In this document: piece by piece, positions 9,794-18,982 of the stretch
Numbering within the stretch: position 1 is the stretch's first letter
Layout of the letters: every line of letters starts with the position of its first letter
Assembly (NCBI RefSeq): GCF_003031675.1
Contig: NZ_PYWX01000003.1
Coordinates: 84,152-148,151, forward strand
Reading direction: 5' to 3'
Length of the DNA stretch: 64,000 nt
Origin: Pseudomonas palleroniana
Lineage (GTDB): Bacteria; Pseudomonadota; Gammaproteobacteria; Pseudomonadales; Pseudomonadaceae
The notes under the pieces: generated by a model
Told to the model about the DNA's origin: nothing
What the model saw: only the letters and a program-made list of their open reading frames with translations
The model's database searches: none
Position numbers and translations under genes: made by a program

Positions 9794-10573
9794 TTATTTA
9801 CCGCTGTACAGGTTCAGATCGCCGAAGTGTTTCTTCTGGATGGTGGCGTAGGTGCCATCATCGTGTAACGCTTTGATACCTTTATCGAGAAGCGCCTTCA
9901 GCTCTTTGTTACCTTTTTTGATACCGACCGCAGTTTTAGACGGCAGCAATGGGTCGTCGATAGGCTTGCTGACTTCGTAGCCAGCGCCCGCCGGCGACTT
10001 CAGGAAGCCCAGTTCGGCTTGCAGCATGTCTTGCACCGAAGCGTCGAGACGCCCGGAGGTCAGGTCGGCGTAGACCTGGTCCTGGTTGGCGTAGGCTTTG
10101 GTGGTCACACCGGCTTTATCCAGTACGGCCTTGGCGTAGGCTTCCTGGATGGTGCCTTGCTCGTAGCCTACGGATTTGCCCTTGAGGGATTCAGGCGTGG
10201 AGAAGTTCGCGCCTTTCTTGAACACCAGCGAGGTCGGGCCAGAGAACAGTTCGCTGGAGAAATCGATCGCCTTTTCACGGGCTTCAGTCACGGTCATGGA
10301 GGAAATCACGCCATCGAACTTGTTGGCGTTGAGGCCTGGAATCATGCCGTCGAAGTCACTTTCCACCCACTTGCACTTCACTTTCAGCTCGGCGCAGATC
10401 GCATTGCCCAGGTCGATATCGAAGCCCACCAGGCTGCCGTCGGCGGCCTTGGACTCGAATGGTGCGTAGGACGGATCGACACCAAAACGCAATTCCTTGT
10501 ATTCCTTGGCCAGCGCGGTACCAGCAGCCATGCACAGAGCCAGTGCAGAAAGGGTCAGCAATGCTTTTTTCAT
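9794..10573 (-). CDS. aotJ: Arginine/ornithine periplasmic binding protein AotJ
   Basis: This 259-residue type II periplasmic binding protein has a clear signal peptide (MKKALLTLSALALCMAAG, cut near ALAKEYKE). The mature domain shows LRFGVDPSYAPFE, DLGNAICAEL and FDGMIPGLNANKFDGVISSM, typical of lysine/arginine/ornithine-binding proteins (HisJ/ArtJ/AotJ). The ATG at 10573 leaves out seven upstream in-frame residues that would spoil the signal peptide. It is the first gene of the aot operon. The exact basic amino acid bound cannot be read from the sequence. Confidence 0.88.
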   Translation of the reverse strand: MKKALLTLSALALCMAAGTALAKEYKELRFGVDPSYAPFESKAADGSLVGFDIDLGNAICAELKVKCKWVESDFDGMIPGLNANKFDGVISSMTVTEAREKAIDFSSELFSGPTSLVFKKGANFSTPESLKGKSVGYEQGTIQEAYAKAVLDKAGVTTKAYANQDQVYADLTSGRLDASVQDMLQAELGFLKSPAGAGYEVSKPIDDPLLPSKTAVGIKKGNKELKALLDKGIKALHDDGTYATIQKKHFGDLNLYSGK

Positions 10574-10653
10574 TATGTATTCCCTGGAAACCAAGATAAG
10601 CGCTTGTGGCGCGTTTAGGACTGTTACTGAACGGTGTCAGACGGATCACAAGT

Positions 10654-10669
10654 AGCAATTTCTGCACCA
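10654..10669 (-). promoter_or_regulatory. Candidate sigma-54 promoter for the aot operon
   Basis: The minus strand reads TGGTGCAGAAATTGCT: GG and GC separated by exactly 10 nt, the -24/-12 spacing of RpoN promoters (consensus TGGCAC-N5-TTGCW). It would start transcription about 70 nt upstream of the aotJ ATG. Two inverted repeats lie about 60-85 nt further upstream, where an enhancer-binding protein would sit. In P. aeruginosa this operon is under ArgR; I see no convincing ArgR box here. Confidence 0.45.
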
Positions 10670-10725
10670 TAGTTCCGGATGATCGGTTTAAAAGGTGGGA
10701 TAAGGGAGTTGTGAGTGTAGGATAT

Positions 10726-10754
10726 GCCCGAAAATGGGCATTGAATTTTCAATG
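10726..10754. promoter_or_regulatory. Tandem inverted repeats upstream of aotJ (possible activator site)
   Basis: GCCCGAAAATGGGC and CATTGAA-TT-TTCAATG are adjacent inverted repeats in the 216-nt gap between the ligase stop and aotJ. Neither is followed by a T-run suitable for a terminator of the ligase gene. Their position upstream of the candidate sigma-54 promoter suggests a regulator binding site. The regulator is unknown. Confidence 0.4.
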
Positions 10755-10789
10755 CACCATCTTGGAACGCATGCGGTTGGAAATACCTG

Positions 10790-12424
10790 TCAGCTCAGCA
10801 AGTCTTGCAGGATGACCAGGGTGTCGGCCTCGTCCACCGACTTATCCTGCCGCCACCGCAACATCCGTGGAAAACGCACCGCGATGCCACTCTTGTGCCG
10901 TTTGGACAAAGCGATCCCCTCAAACCCCAGCTCAAACACCATGCTCGGCGTCACGCTGCTGACGGGACCGAATTTCTCTACTGTAGTTTTGCGCACGATG
11001 GCATCGACTTTGCGCATTTCTTCGTCGGTCAGTCCTGAATAAGCCTTGGCGAATGGCACCAATGTGCGTTCCGTGCCCGGCGGGCCGTCCCACACCGCAA
11101 AGGTGTAGTCGCTGTACAGGCTGGCGCGCCGCCCGTGGCCGCGCTGGGCATAGATCAACACCGCGTCGACGCTGAAGGGGTCGACTTTCCATTTCCACCA
11201 CACGCCCATGTCCTTGGTGCGACCCACGCCGTACAGGCCATCACGCGCCTTGAGCATCATGCCTTCCACGCCGAGGCGGCGAGAATCTTCGCGTTGCTCG
11301 GCCAACTGCGCCCAATCAGTGGCCGTCAGCAAGGGCGAGGGCAACAGCACAGGGCTGTTGCACTGAGCAATGACCTGCTCAAGTTGGCTGCGCCGCTCGG
11401 CCTGGATGTGGTTGCGCCAGTCGTGGCCCTGGTATTCCAGCAGGTCGTAAGCCAGCACGGCGACGGGCGCATCCTCGAGGACTTTTTTGCTCAGGGTTTT
11501 GCGGCCGATCCGCTGTTGCAGCAGGGCAAAGGGTTGCACCGTGTCCTTCCACACCACGATTTCGCCGTCGATCACCGTGCCATCCGGCAGGCTATCGGCC
11601 AGGCTGTGTAGCTCGGGAAAGCGCTCGGTGACCAGTTCTTCGCCGCGTGACCAGATCCATAACCGACCCTCGCGCTTGACCAACTGCGCGCGGATGCCGT
11701 CCCACTTCCACTCCACCTGCCAGTCGCTGGGTGAGCCAAGCAGCGCGTCGAATTGCTCGAGCGGTTGCGCCAACCCGTGGGCGAGAAAAAATGGATAAGG
11801 CTGCCCGCCGCGTTGCGCATGTTCGTCGGATGATTCGGCGGCGATCAGCTTGAGGTAGCCTTCGGCGGTCGGCCGGTTGGACAAGTCGGTGTAGCCCACC
11901 AGGCGCTGGGCCACGCGTTTACTGTCCAGGCCGGCCATGGCGGCGAGGGCCCGGGTGACCAGCAACTTGGAGACGCCGACACGAAAGCTGCCGGTGATCA
12001 ACTTGATGCAGACCATCAAGCTCGGTTGATCCAGTTGCGCCCACAACGCGGGCAGGCGCTCGGTCAGTTCCTGCGGCGACAGGCCGCGCAGAGGCAGGAG
12101 CTTGTCTTCAAGCCACGTCGCCAGGCCATCCTCCGAGGTGTAGGCGGATTCCGGTAATAGCAAGGACACCGTCTCGGCCAGATCGCCCACCGACTGGTAG
12201 CTCTCTTCGAATAACCAGGGCTCGATCCCCGATGCTTGCGTGGCCATGTCCCGTAGCAGGCGTGTGGGTACCAGTTGCCGTGGCCGGCCGCCGGATAAAA
12301 AGTACACGGCCCAGGCGGCGTCTGCCGGCGATGCCTGTACAAAATAGGCTTGCAGCGCCGCGAGCTTGGCGTTGCTGGAGGTCGTGGCGTCGAGGTTGGC
12401 GTACAGCTCGGCAAAGGCTTTCAT
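10790..12424 (-). CDS. ATP-dependent DNA ligase of the ligase-associated DNA damage response module
   Basis: This 544-residue ligase has an N-terminal DNA-binding domain (about 1-200), an adenylation domain with the nucleotidyl-lysine motif WKWDGIR (Lys240), motif III (VIDGEIVVW), motif IV (GVEGMMLKA), motif V (WWKWKVDP) and an OB-fold C-terminus. It seals nicks using ATP. Bacteria use NAD-dependent LigA for replication, so this enzyme is a repair ligase. Its start overlaps the stop of the exonuclease gene upstream (ATGA). The helicase and PdeM of the same module lie past aotJQMOP on the same strand. Confidence 0.93.
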   Translation of the reverse strand: MKAFAELYANLDATTSSNAKLAALQAYFVQASPADAAWAVYFLSGGRPRQLVPTRLLRDMATQASGIEPWLFEESYQSVGDLAETVSLLLPESAYTSEDGLATWLEDKLLPLRGLSPQELTERLPALWAQLDQPSLMVCIKLITGSFRVGVSKLLVTRALAAMAGLDSKRVAQRLVGYTDLSNRPTAEGYLKLIAAESSDEHAQRGGQPYPFFLAHGLAQPLEQFDALLGSPSDWQVEWKWDGIRAQLVKREGRLWIWSRGEELVTERFPELHSLADSLPDGTVIDGEIVVWKDTVQPFALLQQRIGRKTLSKKVLEDAPVAVLAYDLLEYQGHDWRNHIQAERRSQLEQVIAQCNSPVLLPSPLLTATDWAQLAEQREDSRRLGVEGMMLKARDGLYGVGRTKDMGVWWKWKVDPFSVDAVLIYAQRGHGRRASLYSDYTFAVWDGPPGTERTLVPFAKAYSGLTDEEMRKVDAIVRKTTVEKFGPVSSVTPSMVFELGFEGIALSKRHKSGIAVRFPRMLRWRQDKSVDEADTLVILQDLLS

Positions 12425-13425
12425 GCCGTGGCCTCTTCTTCATCATCGCCATATTCGGTAGTGAAACCCTGGGCATCCAGGCCTTTTTCCCTCAGGTGGC
12501 GCACCAATACGTCGACGGAGCCGTGGGTGACCATCACCCGTTCGGCGCCGGTTTGCTCGATGGCCCACAGCAGGCCCGGCCAGTCGGCGTGGTCCGATAA
12601 TACAAAGCCCCGGTCGACGCCGCGTCTCCGCCGGGTACCGCGCAGGCGCATCCAGCCGCTGGCGAATGCATCGCTGTAGTCGCCGAAGCGGCGTATCCAA
12701 CTGCTGCCACCTGCGGAGGGCGGAGCGATAATCAGGGCCTGACGCAACAGCGGATCGGTCTTGTTGAAATCGCCGGCATACAGGGTTTCAGGAATATAGA
12801 TGCCGGCCTCGCGATACACCCGGTTCAACGGTTCGACCGCGCCATGGCTGAGGATGGGGCCGATGCTGGCGTCGATGCCATGCAGAATGCGCTGGGCCTT
12901 GCCGAAGGAGTAACAGAACAGCACGCTGGCCTTGCCTTGCGCGATATTCCCCTGCCACCAGTGGTTGATCCCGGCAAAAATCTGCGCCTGCGGCTGCCAG
13001 CGGTAGATCGGCAATCCAAAGGTCGATTCGGTGATGAAGGTGTGACAACGCACAGGCTCGAACGGCGCACAGGTGCCATCGGGCTCGACCTTGTAGTCGC
13101 CGGACGCCACCCACACTTCGCCCTGGTATTCCAGCCGCACCTGGGCCGAGCCGAGCACATGACCGGCCGGGTGGAAACTCAAGGTCACGCCGTGGTGCAC
13201 CAGTGGCTCGCCGTAGGCCAGGGTTTGCAGGTTGATGTCCTGGCCCAGCCGCGAACGCAGGATGCCTTCGCCGGGTGCGGCCGCCAGATAATGCTGGTTA
13301 CCGGTGCGGGCGTGGTCGCCGTGGGCGTGGGTGATCACGCAGCGCTCTACCGGGCGCCAGGGGTCGATGTAGAAGTCTCCGGCGGGGCAGTAAAGACCCT
13401 CGGGGCGAGCGATGACAAGGTCCAT
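12421..13425 (-). CDS. Ligase-associated DNA exonuclease (metallo-beta-lactamase/beta-CASP type)
   Basis: This 334-residue protein belongs to the SNM1/Artemis-like metallo-beta-lactamase family. The zinc-binding motif HAHGDH is at 33-38, followed by HPAGHVLGSAQV and VASGDYKVEPDG, which provide further metal ligands. The C-terminal YSDAFASGWMRLRGTRRRRG and LSDHADWPGLLWAI segments are typical of the ligase-associated exonuclease family. It is the first gene of the exonuclease-ligase pair and overlaps the ligase start by 4 nt. It probably trims DNA ends before ligation. Confidence 0.92.
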   Translation of the reverse strand: MDLVIARPEGLYCPAGDFYIDPWRPVERCVITHAHGDHARTGNQHYLAAAPGEGILRSRLGQDINLQTLAYGEPLVHHGVTLSFHPAGHVLGSAQVRLEYQGEVWVASGDYKVEPDGTCAPFEPVRCHTFITESTFGLPIYRWQPQAQIFAGINHWWQGNIAQGKASVLFCYSFGKAQRILHGIDASIGPILSHGAVEPLNRVYREAGIYIPETLYAGDFNKTDPLLRQALIIAPPSAGGSSWIRRFGDYSDAFASGWMRLRGTRRRRGVDRGFVLSDHADWPGLLWAIEQTGAERVMVTHGSVDVLVRHLREKGLDAQGFTTEYGDDEEEATA

Positions 13426-13490
13426 GGACGTGCCGGGGGCAATGGGCTTATCAGGTAGGAGGCGGCCGGGACGTGAGAAGTTCGATTATT

Positions 13491-13623
13491 GTAGTGAGCG
13501 GGCTTGCCCCGCGCTGGGGGGGCGAAGCCGCCCTAAACTCAGACACCACGGTCTTTCTGAAACACCGCAGCGTCCTTGTTGGGGCGGCTGCGCCGCCCAG
13601 CGCGGGGCGAGCCCGCTCACTAC
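13491..13623. repeat. REPIN class B, copy 1
   Basis: GTAGTGAGCGGGCTTGCC at the left and GGCGAGCCCGCTCACTAC at the right are the outer arms; inner GC-rich arms (GGCGAAGCCGCC and GGCGGCTGCGCCGCC) form further hairpins. The right end stops directly at the base before the minus-strand quiP stop codon. Copies 2 and 3 of this class are at 28414 and 63862. Confidence 0.9.
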
Positions 13624-16065
13624 CTATTTGGCGGGGGTGAGGGTCAGGCGGGTCTTGCCATAGGCCTTGTCAAAGTTCTGCGGTTGCATCGGGAAGCTCA
13701 GGTATTGCGCCTTGAGCGACGCGTCGATGCCATTGGCATAGTTCGGGCTGGCCGGGTTGCCGGACTGGCCGATGCCGCCTTGACCCATCATCGGTTCCGC
13801 CTGGCCGAAGTCGACGATCATGCGCAGCGCCGGCACCTGGGTGGTGTTGAAGTCCTGCCCCCAGCTGTACGGCGCCGGGTTCAAGGTGTTGTGGTCGCCA
13901 CCACTGGCCAGCGGGCCGCGAATCACTTGGCCTTGGGTGTTTTTCCAGGTGGTGCTGTGCAACTTGCCCCATTGCCAGGCTTTGTGATCGCCACCCAGCA
14001 GGCTGTCGCCGGCGCTGATCGCAGCGGCGAGGCTGCGGGCGAGAATGGCCGGTTTATCTTCTTTTTGCGCCGTGCGCGTGTCATCCCAGAACGGGCTGTC
14101 TTCGCGGCCCAGCAAGTGGTCGGCCGTGGCGGAGTAAGACAGGCCGGCGTTGCTGACGAAGGCTTTCCAGGTGGCGCTGTTTTCCGGGCCGAGCTTGTCG
14201 AGGAAGATCTGCTTGGCGCTTTCCTGCAGGAACAGTTCATAGATCGCCGCGTCGGCGGAGCTGGACGTGAGGCGCCCATCGAAGGCCATCAGGCGATCCA
14301 GCGCTTCGCGTGCCTTGGCCCGCTCGGCGGCGGGTAGCGCGTCAATGGCCTGCTTCAGCGGCTGGGCCATGCCCGGTGCCTGGAATAGGGTCTTGAGCTT
14401 GGCGGCAAAGGTGGTGGTCTGGTCGTACTGCATGGCGATCATGCTGCGGCTGTCATGCTTGCCGGCGTTGGCCAGTTGTGCCAGGCGCTCGCTGCGTTCC
14501 GGTGCATCCCACGAATTGGACAATTGCATGCCGTAGCCGCGCGGCGCGGTGCGCTGGTTGGCCGTGCCGATCCAGCCTTGAGGCGGGTCCTGGTCATAGG
14601 GGTGCAGCATCGCATCGGCGTAGCCGTCCCAGTCAAAACGCGCATCCCAGCCCGGTGAAGGCAGCAAGCCTTCGCCTTCGCGACGGTTGGGGAAGCGGCC
14701 GGTCACTTGCCAGCCGATGTTGCTGGCGTCGGCGAAGATCATGTTCAGCGCAATGGCGCGGATTTCACGGGTGGCGTCCGAGGCCTTGCCGGCGTTCTGT
14801 GCGCGGGACAGGTCGAAGAACGCGTCCAGGCTCTTGTCGTCCTTGAGATCGGCGGTTTGCAGGGCCAGCCCGAAACCGCTGGTCAGCGCCTGGCTGCTGT
14901 TGAGCAGGGCACCGTGACGCGTTTCATACACCACTTCGCGAATCGGCCGCTGACCCTTGGCGAAGAAGGTTTCGTTGCGCACGCCTGCCGGCAGCCATTT
15001 GCCGTTGCTCTCGTAGTACAACGCGCTGCCTTGGCGTTTGACCTTTTCCAGGAACAGGTCCTGGGTGTCGCCTTTCACCGCGCTCATGCTCCATGCGACT
15101 TTGCCGTTGAAGCCGGACAGCAGCGTCGGCAGGCCGGCAATCGAGGCGCCGACGGCCTGGTATTTCGGCGCACGGATCTGCACGTAGCTCCACGCCGAGG
15201 GAGCTTGCGGCTGGGCCGCCAGGTCGCCGGCCAGCAGACTTTTACCGCTGCGGCTGCGCTGGGGGCCAATCGCCCAATTATTGGAGGTGGTGACGCCCAG
15301 TGCATTCAGGCTACCCAACTGCTGGCTGACCGCATCCAGGCCGGCGAGGCCGGTGATCTGGCTGAGGTTCAGCCCCTTGAGTTTCTCGGCTTCTGCCGTC
15401 GGGATCGCCTCATCCGGCGCGCTTGGAATGAGCCAGGCGAGTTTGTCGACGCCGACTTTTTGCGCCAGCACCAGGGACGACAGTTCTTCCTGCAGGTTGC
15501 TCGACTCGCTGAAATTCAGCAGGCAGAACAACAGCGCCGAGTCCTCCGGCTTCCAGTACTCGGGCTTGTAACCCGTCTGGGCCAGGTCGGGCGGCAGCTT
15601 GTCGCGGTAGCGGAACAGGTAGGCGTTGACGCCGCGGGCATACACTTCGAAGAAGCGCTTCAGGCGCGGCGATGAGGCGTTGTACAGCTCACCGGCGCTT
15701 TTTTTCAGGTTGGCCGCACGCATGAAGCGGTCGACATCCAGCACTTCAGGGCCGGACATTTCCGCCAGTCGGCCCTGGGCCAGCAGGCGCAACGTGACCA
15801 TCTGCGTGATGCGGTCGCCGGCGTGCACGTAGCCCAGGCTGAACAGCGCGTCATGAAAGGTGTTGCTTTCGATCAGCGGCATGCCTTGGGCATTGCGGCG
15901 TACCGACACATTCTGCGCGAGCCCCTTGATCGGCTGCACACCGGTGACCGGCGGCAACGTGTCCTGGGTGCTCTGGAGTTGGCAACCGGCCAGGCTTAAT
16001 GCACTGGCCACTGCCGCGGCAACGCCGAACCGGGGAAGAAAATGTGAGAAGGCTGGCGAGGCCAT
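13624..16065 (-). CDS. quiP: QuiP-like acyl-homoserine lactone acylase / penicillin acylase family protein
   Basis: This 813-residue Ntn-hydrolase precursor follows the QuiP sequence pattern I recall from Pseudomonas, including the N-terminus ([17 protein letters not shown]). QuiP cleaves the amide bond of long-chain acyl-homoserine lactones. A lipobox-like SLAGC (Cys28) ends the signal segment. The nucleophile Ser261 follows GVTT and begins SNNWAIG, where the chain should self-cleave into alpha and beta subunits. Position 23 of the predicted beta chain is Ala, in a GDLAAQPQ segment where AHL acylases carry His. Activity may therefore differ. The gene stands alone, between a REPIN and yfcG. 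Confidence 0.82.
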   Translation of the reverse strand: MASPAFSHFLPRFGVAAAVASALSLAGCQLQSTQDTLPPVTGVQPIKGLAQNVSVRRNAQGMPLIESNTFHDALFSLGYVHAGDRITQMVTLRLLAQGRLAEMSGPEVLDVDRFMRAANLKKSAGELYNASSPRLKRFFEVYARGVNAYLFRYRDKLPPDLAQTGYKPEYWKPEDSALLFCLLNFSESSNLQEELSSLVLAQKVGVDKLAWLIPSAPDEAIPTAEAEKLKGLNLSQITGLAGLDAVSQQLGSLNALGVTTSNNWAIGPQRSRSGKSLLAGDLAAQPQAPSAWSYVQIRAPKYQAVGASIAGLPTLLSGFNGKVAWSMSAVKGDTQDLFLEKVKRQGSALYYESNGKWLPAGVRNETFFAKGQRPIREVVYETRHGALLNSSQALTSGFGLALQTADLKDDKSLDAFFDLSRAQNAGKASDATREIRAIALNMIFADASNIGWQVTGRFPNRREGEGLLPSPGWDARFDWDGYADAMLHPYDQDPPQGWIGTANQRTAPRGYGMQLSNSWDAPERSERLAQLANAGKHDSRSMIAMQYDQTTTFAAKLKTLFQAPGMAQPLKQAIDALPAAERAKAREALDRLMAFDGRLTSSSADAAIYELFLQESAKQIFLDKLGPENSATWKAFVSNAGLSYSATADHLLGREDSPFWDDTRTAQKEDKPAILARSLAAAISAGDSLLGGDHKAWQWGKLHSTTWKNTQGQVIRGPLASGGDHNTLNPAPYSWGQDFNTTQVPALRMIVDFGQAEPMMGQGGIGQSGNPASPNYANGIDASLKAQYLSFPMQPQNFDKAYGKTRLTLTPAK

Positions 16066-16151
16066 GGCAAAGCTCCTGCGGGGGGTAGCGTCAGTAAAGG
16101 CGCTACGTTAGTGAGCGCGGCGAAACGACGCAAGCGGGAGCGCAAAACTAA

Positions 16152-16234
16152 TGTGGGAGGGGGCTTGCCCCCGATAGCGGACTGCCAGTTAATAAATCTG
16201 TGACTGGCCCACCATCGGGGGCAAGCTCCCTTCC
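16152..16234. repeat. REPIN class A, copy 2
   Basis: GTGGGAGGGGGCTTGCCCCC at the left and a diverged reverse complement (ATCGGGGGCAAGCTCCCTTCC) near 16213-16233 at the right form the pair, between the quiP start and the 3' end of yfcG. Confidence 0.85.
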
Positions 16235-16260
16235 ATATTCAGGCTGTATAGGGCTTTAAA

Positions 16261-16905
16261 TCAGGACTGGGGCGGGTTGACCTTTTGCACCAGTTCATAG
16301 GCCCGAACGGTCGCCGGCCGCGCCTTGATGGTGTTGAACCAGCGCTGCACGTGGGGGAAGTCTTCCAGGCGCTGACTCTGCCGCTGGTAGGAAGCGATCC
16401 ACGGGTAGATTGCCATGTCGGCGATGCTGTAGTCCTCGCCCGCCACAAAGGCTCGGTCGGCCAGGCGCCGGTCCAGCACGCCATAGAGGCGGGCGGTTTC
16501 ATCGACATAACGCTTGATCGCATAGGGAATCTTCTCGGCTGCGAACTGGCTGAAATGGTGATTTTGCCCTGCCATCGGCCCGAGTCCGCCCATTTGCCAG
16601 AACAGCCACTGCAAGGTTTCCTGACGGCCGCGTAGATCACGGGGAATGAACTGGCCGGTTTTTTCCGCGAGGTACAGCAGGATGGCGCCTGATTCAAACA
16701 GCGAAAGCGGCGCGCCACCGTCGGTCGGGGTGTGATCGACGATGGCGGGGATGCGGTTGTTGGGAGCGATCTTCAAGAAGTCCGGCTTGAACTGCTCGCC
16801 CTGGCCGATGTTGATCGGGTGCACCGTGTAGGGCAGGCCGGCTTCTTCCAGGAACAACGAGACTTTGTGGCCGTTGGGGGTAGTCCAGTAATACAGGTCG
16901 ATCAT
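16261..16905 (-). CDS. yfcG: YfcG-type glutathione S-transferase / disulfide-bond oxidoreductase
   Basis: This 214-residue protein closely follows the pattern of E. coli YfcG (nu-class GST). The N-terminal thioredoxin-like domain has WTTPNGHKVSLFLEE, PNNRIPAIVDH with the cis-proline, and LFESGAILLYLAEKTG for glutathione binding. The helical C-terminal domain contains LQWLFWQMGGLGPM and YSIADMAIYPW. YfcG lacks a catalytic Cys and works as a glutathione-dependent disulfide reductase in the cytoplasm. The ATG at 16905 follows GGAGAGCTTC; a longer in-frame start is rejected because its extension is unlike the family. Confidence 0.9.
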   Translation of the reverse strand: MIDLYYWTTPNGHKVSLFLEEAGLPYTVHPINIGQGEQFKPDFLKIAPNNRIPAIVDHTPTDGGAPLSLFESGAILLYLAEKTGQFIPRDLRGRQETLQWLFWQMGGLGPMAGQNHHFSQFAAEKIPYAIKRYVDETARLYGVLDRRLADRAFVAGEDYSIADMAIYPWIASYQRQSQRLEDFPHVQRWFNTIKARPATVRAYELVQKVNPPQS

Positions 16906-17011
16906 GAAGCTCTCCAAGAAGTGGTGATGCTTGAGCGAATGCCTGTAGGTATAGGTAACGTTCGGTGTACGAAAACTCAATGAAACATTTGCGCATATCC
17001 TTAGAGAGTTT

Positions 17012-17797
17012 TCACACTGCGCTGTCCACCAACACTTGCAACGACTGCTGCGAACAGCGCTCGATGCGCGCCTGCACGCCATACACCTCGGCGAACATCA
17101 GTGGGTCCAACACCTGATCCGCTGCGCCGCTGGCGTATAACCGACCTTGGCGGAGCACGGCGATATGGTCGGCGAAGCGTGCGGCAAGGTTGATGTCGTG
17201 CAGCACCACCACCGCGATCAACTGGTGTTCGCGCACCAGCCCACGCACGCAGTCCATGACTTTCAATTGGTAGTTGAGGTCGAGGGCGCTGGTGGGTTCG
17301 TCGAGCAACATGACCTGGGGGCGACGGGCGATGAGCTGGGCGAGGCTGACCAATTGGCGCTGGCCGCCGGACAACGTGCTCAACCACTGATCGGCCAAAT
17401 GCGCGATACCGATGCGCCGTAGCGCCTCGAAAGCCTCGCGCAGGCAGGCTTCGCTGGACAGGGGAATGCCGTCCACACGCGCCACGCGCAGGGCTGCGAT
17501 CACGCTTTCCATCACGCTGAGGCTCAGGCCCGGCGGCAGGTTTTGCGGCATGTAGGTCACCCGGCGGGCACGCTCGCCCACGGACATGGCCGACAGGTCG
17601 AGGTCGCCCAGGCGTACGACACCGTGCATCTTCTCCAGCCCGGCCACAGCCCGCAGCAATGTCGATTTGCCCGCGCCGTTGGGGCCGATCAAGGCGGTCA
17701 GGCTGCCGTGGGGCAAGGTGGGCAAACTGAGGTCATGCACAATCTGCCGACGTCCGTAGCTGACATTGGCGTGCTGTACGGTTAAACCTTCACTCAT
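17012..17797 (-). CDS. Iron-siderophore/heme-type ABC transporter ATPase (FecE family)
   Basis: This 261-residue ATPase has Walker A (GPNGAGKST), signature LSGGQRQ, Walker B ([13 protein letters not shown]) and H-loop (VVLHDINLAARF), the pattern of FecE/FhuC/BtuD proteins. The start MSEGLTVQHANVSYG at 17797 overlaps the permease stop by 4 nt (ATGA). It is the last gene of a TonB receptor, binding protein, permease, ATPase run and would energise import of a ferric siderophore or related metal complex. Confidence 0.88.
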   Translation of the reverse strand: MSEGLTVQHANVSYGRRQIVHDLSLPTLPHGSLTALIGPNGAGKSTLLRAVAGLEKMHGVVRLGDLDLSAMSVGERARRVTYMPQNLPPGLSLSVMESVIAALRVARVDGIPLSSEACLREAFEALRRIGIAHLADQWLSTLSGGQRQLVSLAQLIARRPQVMLLDEPTSALDLNYQLKVMDCVRGLVREHQLIAVVVLHDINLAARFADHIAVLRQGRLYASGAADQVLDPLMFAEVYGVQARIERCSQQSLQVLVDSAV

Positions 17798-18861
17798 AAC
17801 TGCCTCCCGCGCTTGAACACCAACACCACGAAAATCGGCACACCCACCAGGGCGGTGACGATGCCCACCGGTACGATCACGCCGGGCATGAGCCATTTGC
17901 TGGCGATCGACGACAGCGACAGCAACAAGGCGCCGGTCAAGGCGCTGGCGGGCAGCAGGAAGCGCTGGTCTTCGCCGACCAGAATCCTTGCGATATGCGG
18001 GCCGACCAGGCCGATAAAGCCGATGGTGCCGACAAACGCCACGGCGGTGGCTGACAGCAGGCTGATGCGCAGCAACGAGAAAAACCGCAGGCGTTTCACG
18101 TCCACGCCAAAGCTTTGTGCGCGGTCTTCGCCCATGCGCAGCAGGGTCAGGCGTGCAGCGGCGGCGAAGGAGAACGGCAACACCGCCGCCACCACCAGCG
18201 CCAGGATGCCGAGTTTGTCCCAGTTGGCCCGCGTCACGCTGCCCAGGGTCCAGAACACCAGTTGTTGCAGTACGTCTTCGGTGGCGACCAGCTGCAGCAA
18301 GGCCACCACGGCGTTACAACTGAACACCAGCGCGATGCCGAACAACACCAGGCTTTCAACACCGGCCCCGCGCAGGCGTGACATGGCTTGCAGCAGAAAC
18401 ACCGAGGCGGCGGCGAAGATAAAGGCCGATATGGAAATCGCCGTATTGGCCGACACCCACACCGTGGTCACCGGAAACACGATGACCAACGATGCTCCCA
18501 GCGCCGCCGCCGAGGACACACCTAGCGTAAACGGGCTGGCCAGCGGATTGTTCAGGATGGCCTGCATCTCGGCTCCGGCCAGGGACAACGCGCAACCGAC
18601 CAGTACCGCCATCAGTGCGTAGGGCAGGCGCACGTTCCAGATGATCACTTGGTCGGTGGCGCTCAGGTGGGACGGGTGCAGGATGCCATCCAGCAGGGCC
18701 AGCAGGCCCATACCCGACGGACCGCTCGCCAGGTCCACCAGAATCGCGCAGGCCAGCGCCGTACCGAGCAGCGCCAGCAGCCAGGCGCGCCGTGCCAGCA
18801 GACGGCGATAGCCGTGGGTGGCGCTGGCGAGGTCAAGGGTTTGTTTGGTCATGGGGCTCAC
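17794..18861 (-). CDS. FecCD-family ABC transporter permease for iron-siderophore uptake
   Basis: This 355-residue inner-membrane permease has about ten hydrophobic helices. FecCD-family hallmarks are RLPYALMAVLVGCALSLAGA near the N-terminus, NPLASPFTLGVSSAAALGAS, and FVGLVGPHIAR-like FIGLVGPHIARILVGEDQR for ATPase contact. One gene is present, so it would act as a homodimer, as in BtuC-type systems. It is separated from the binding protein gene by a REPIN and overlaps the ATPase gene. Confidence 0.88.
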   Translation of the reverse strand: MSPMTKQTLDLASATHGYRRLLARRAWLLALLGTALACAILVDLASGPSGMGLLALLDGILHPSHLSATDQVIIWNVRLPYALMAVLVGCALSLAGAEMQAILNNPLASPFTLGVSSAAALGASLVIVFPVTTVWVSANTAISISAFIFAAASVFLLQAMSRLRGAGVESLVLFGIALVFSCNAVVALLQLVATEDVLQQLVFWTLGSVTRANWDKLGILALVVAAVLPFSFAAAARLTLLRMGEDRAQSFGVDVKRLRFFSLLRISLLSATAVAFVGTIGFIGLVGPHIARILVGEDQRFLLPASALTGALLLSLSSIASKWLMPGVIVPVGIVTALVGVPIFVVLVFKRGRQL

Positions 18862-18890
18862 ACACTATTGAACACGATGAAAATCCAACG

Positions 18891-18977
18891 GTGGGAGGGG
18901 GCTTGCTCCCGATGGCGGTATGTCAGTGAAGCAATCTGTGGCTGACACACCGCCATCGGGAGCAAGCCCCCTCCCAC
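18891..18977. repeat. REPIN class A, copy 3, inside the iron-uptake operon
   Basis: GTGGGAGGGGGCTTGCTCCC and GGGAGCAAGCCCCCTCCCAC form a perfect pair. It fills most of the 121-nt gap between the binding protein and permease genes, so its hairpin would lie within the operon message and could shift the ratio of the two halves. Confidence 0.9.
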
Positions 18978-18982
18978 AATGG

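Noticed and set aside
10636..10652. ArgR box in the aotJ promoter (TGTCAGACGGATCACAA)
   Set aside because: Only a partial match to TGTCGC-N8-AA; one half-site at most, so not listed as a feature.
13491..13623. Possible small non-coding RNA or CRISPR-like repeat
   Set aside because: Only one inverted pair per site, no regularly spaced direct repeats and no cas genes; matching copies elsewhere show it is a REPIN.
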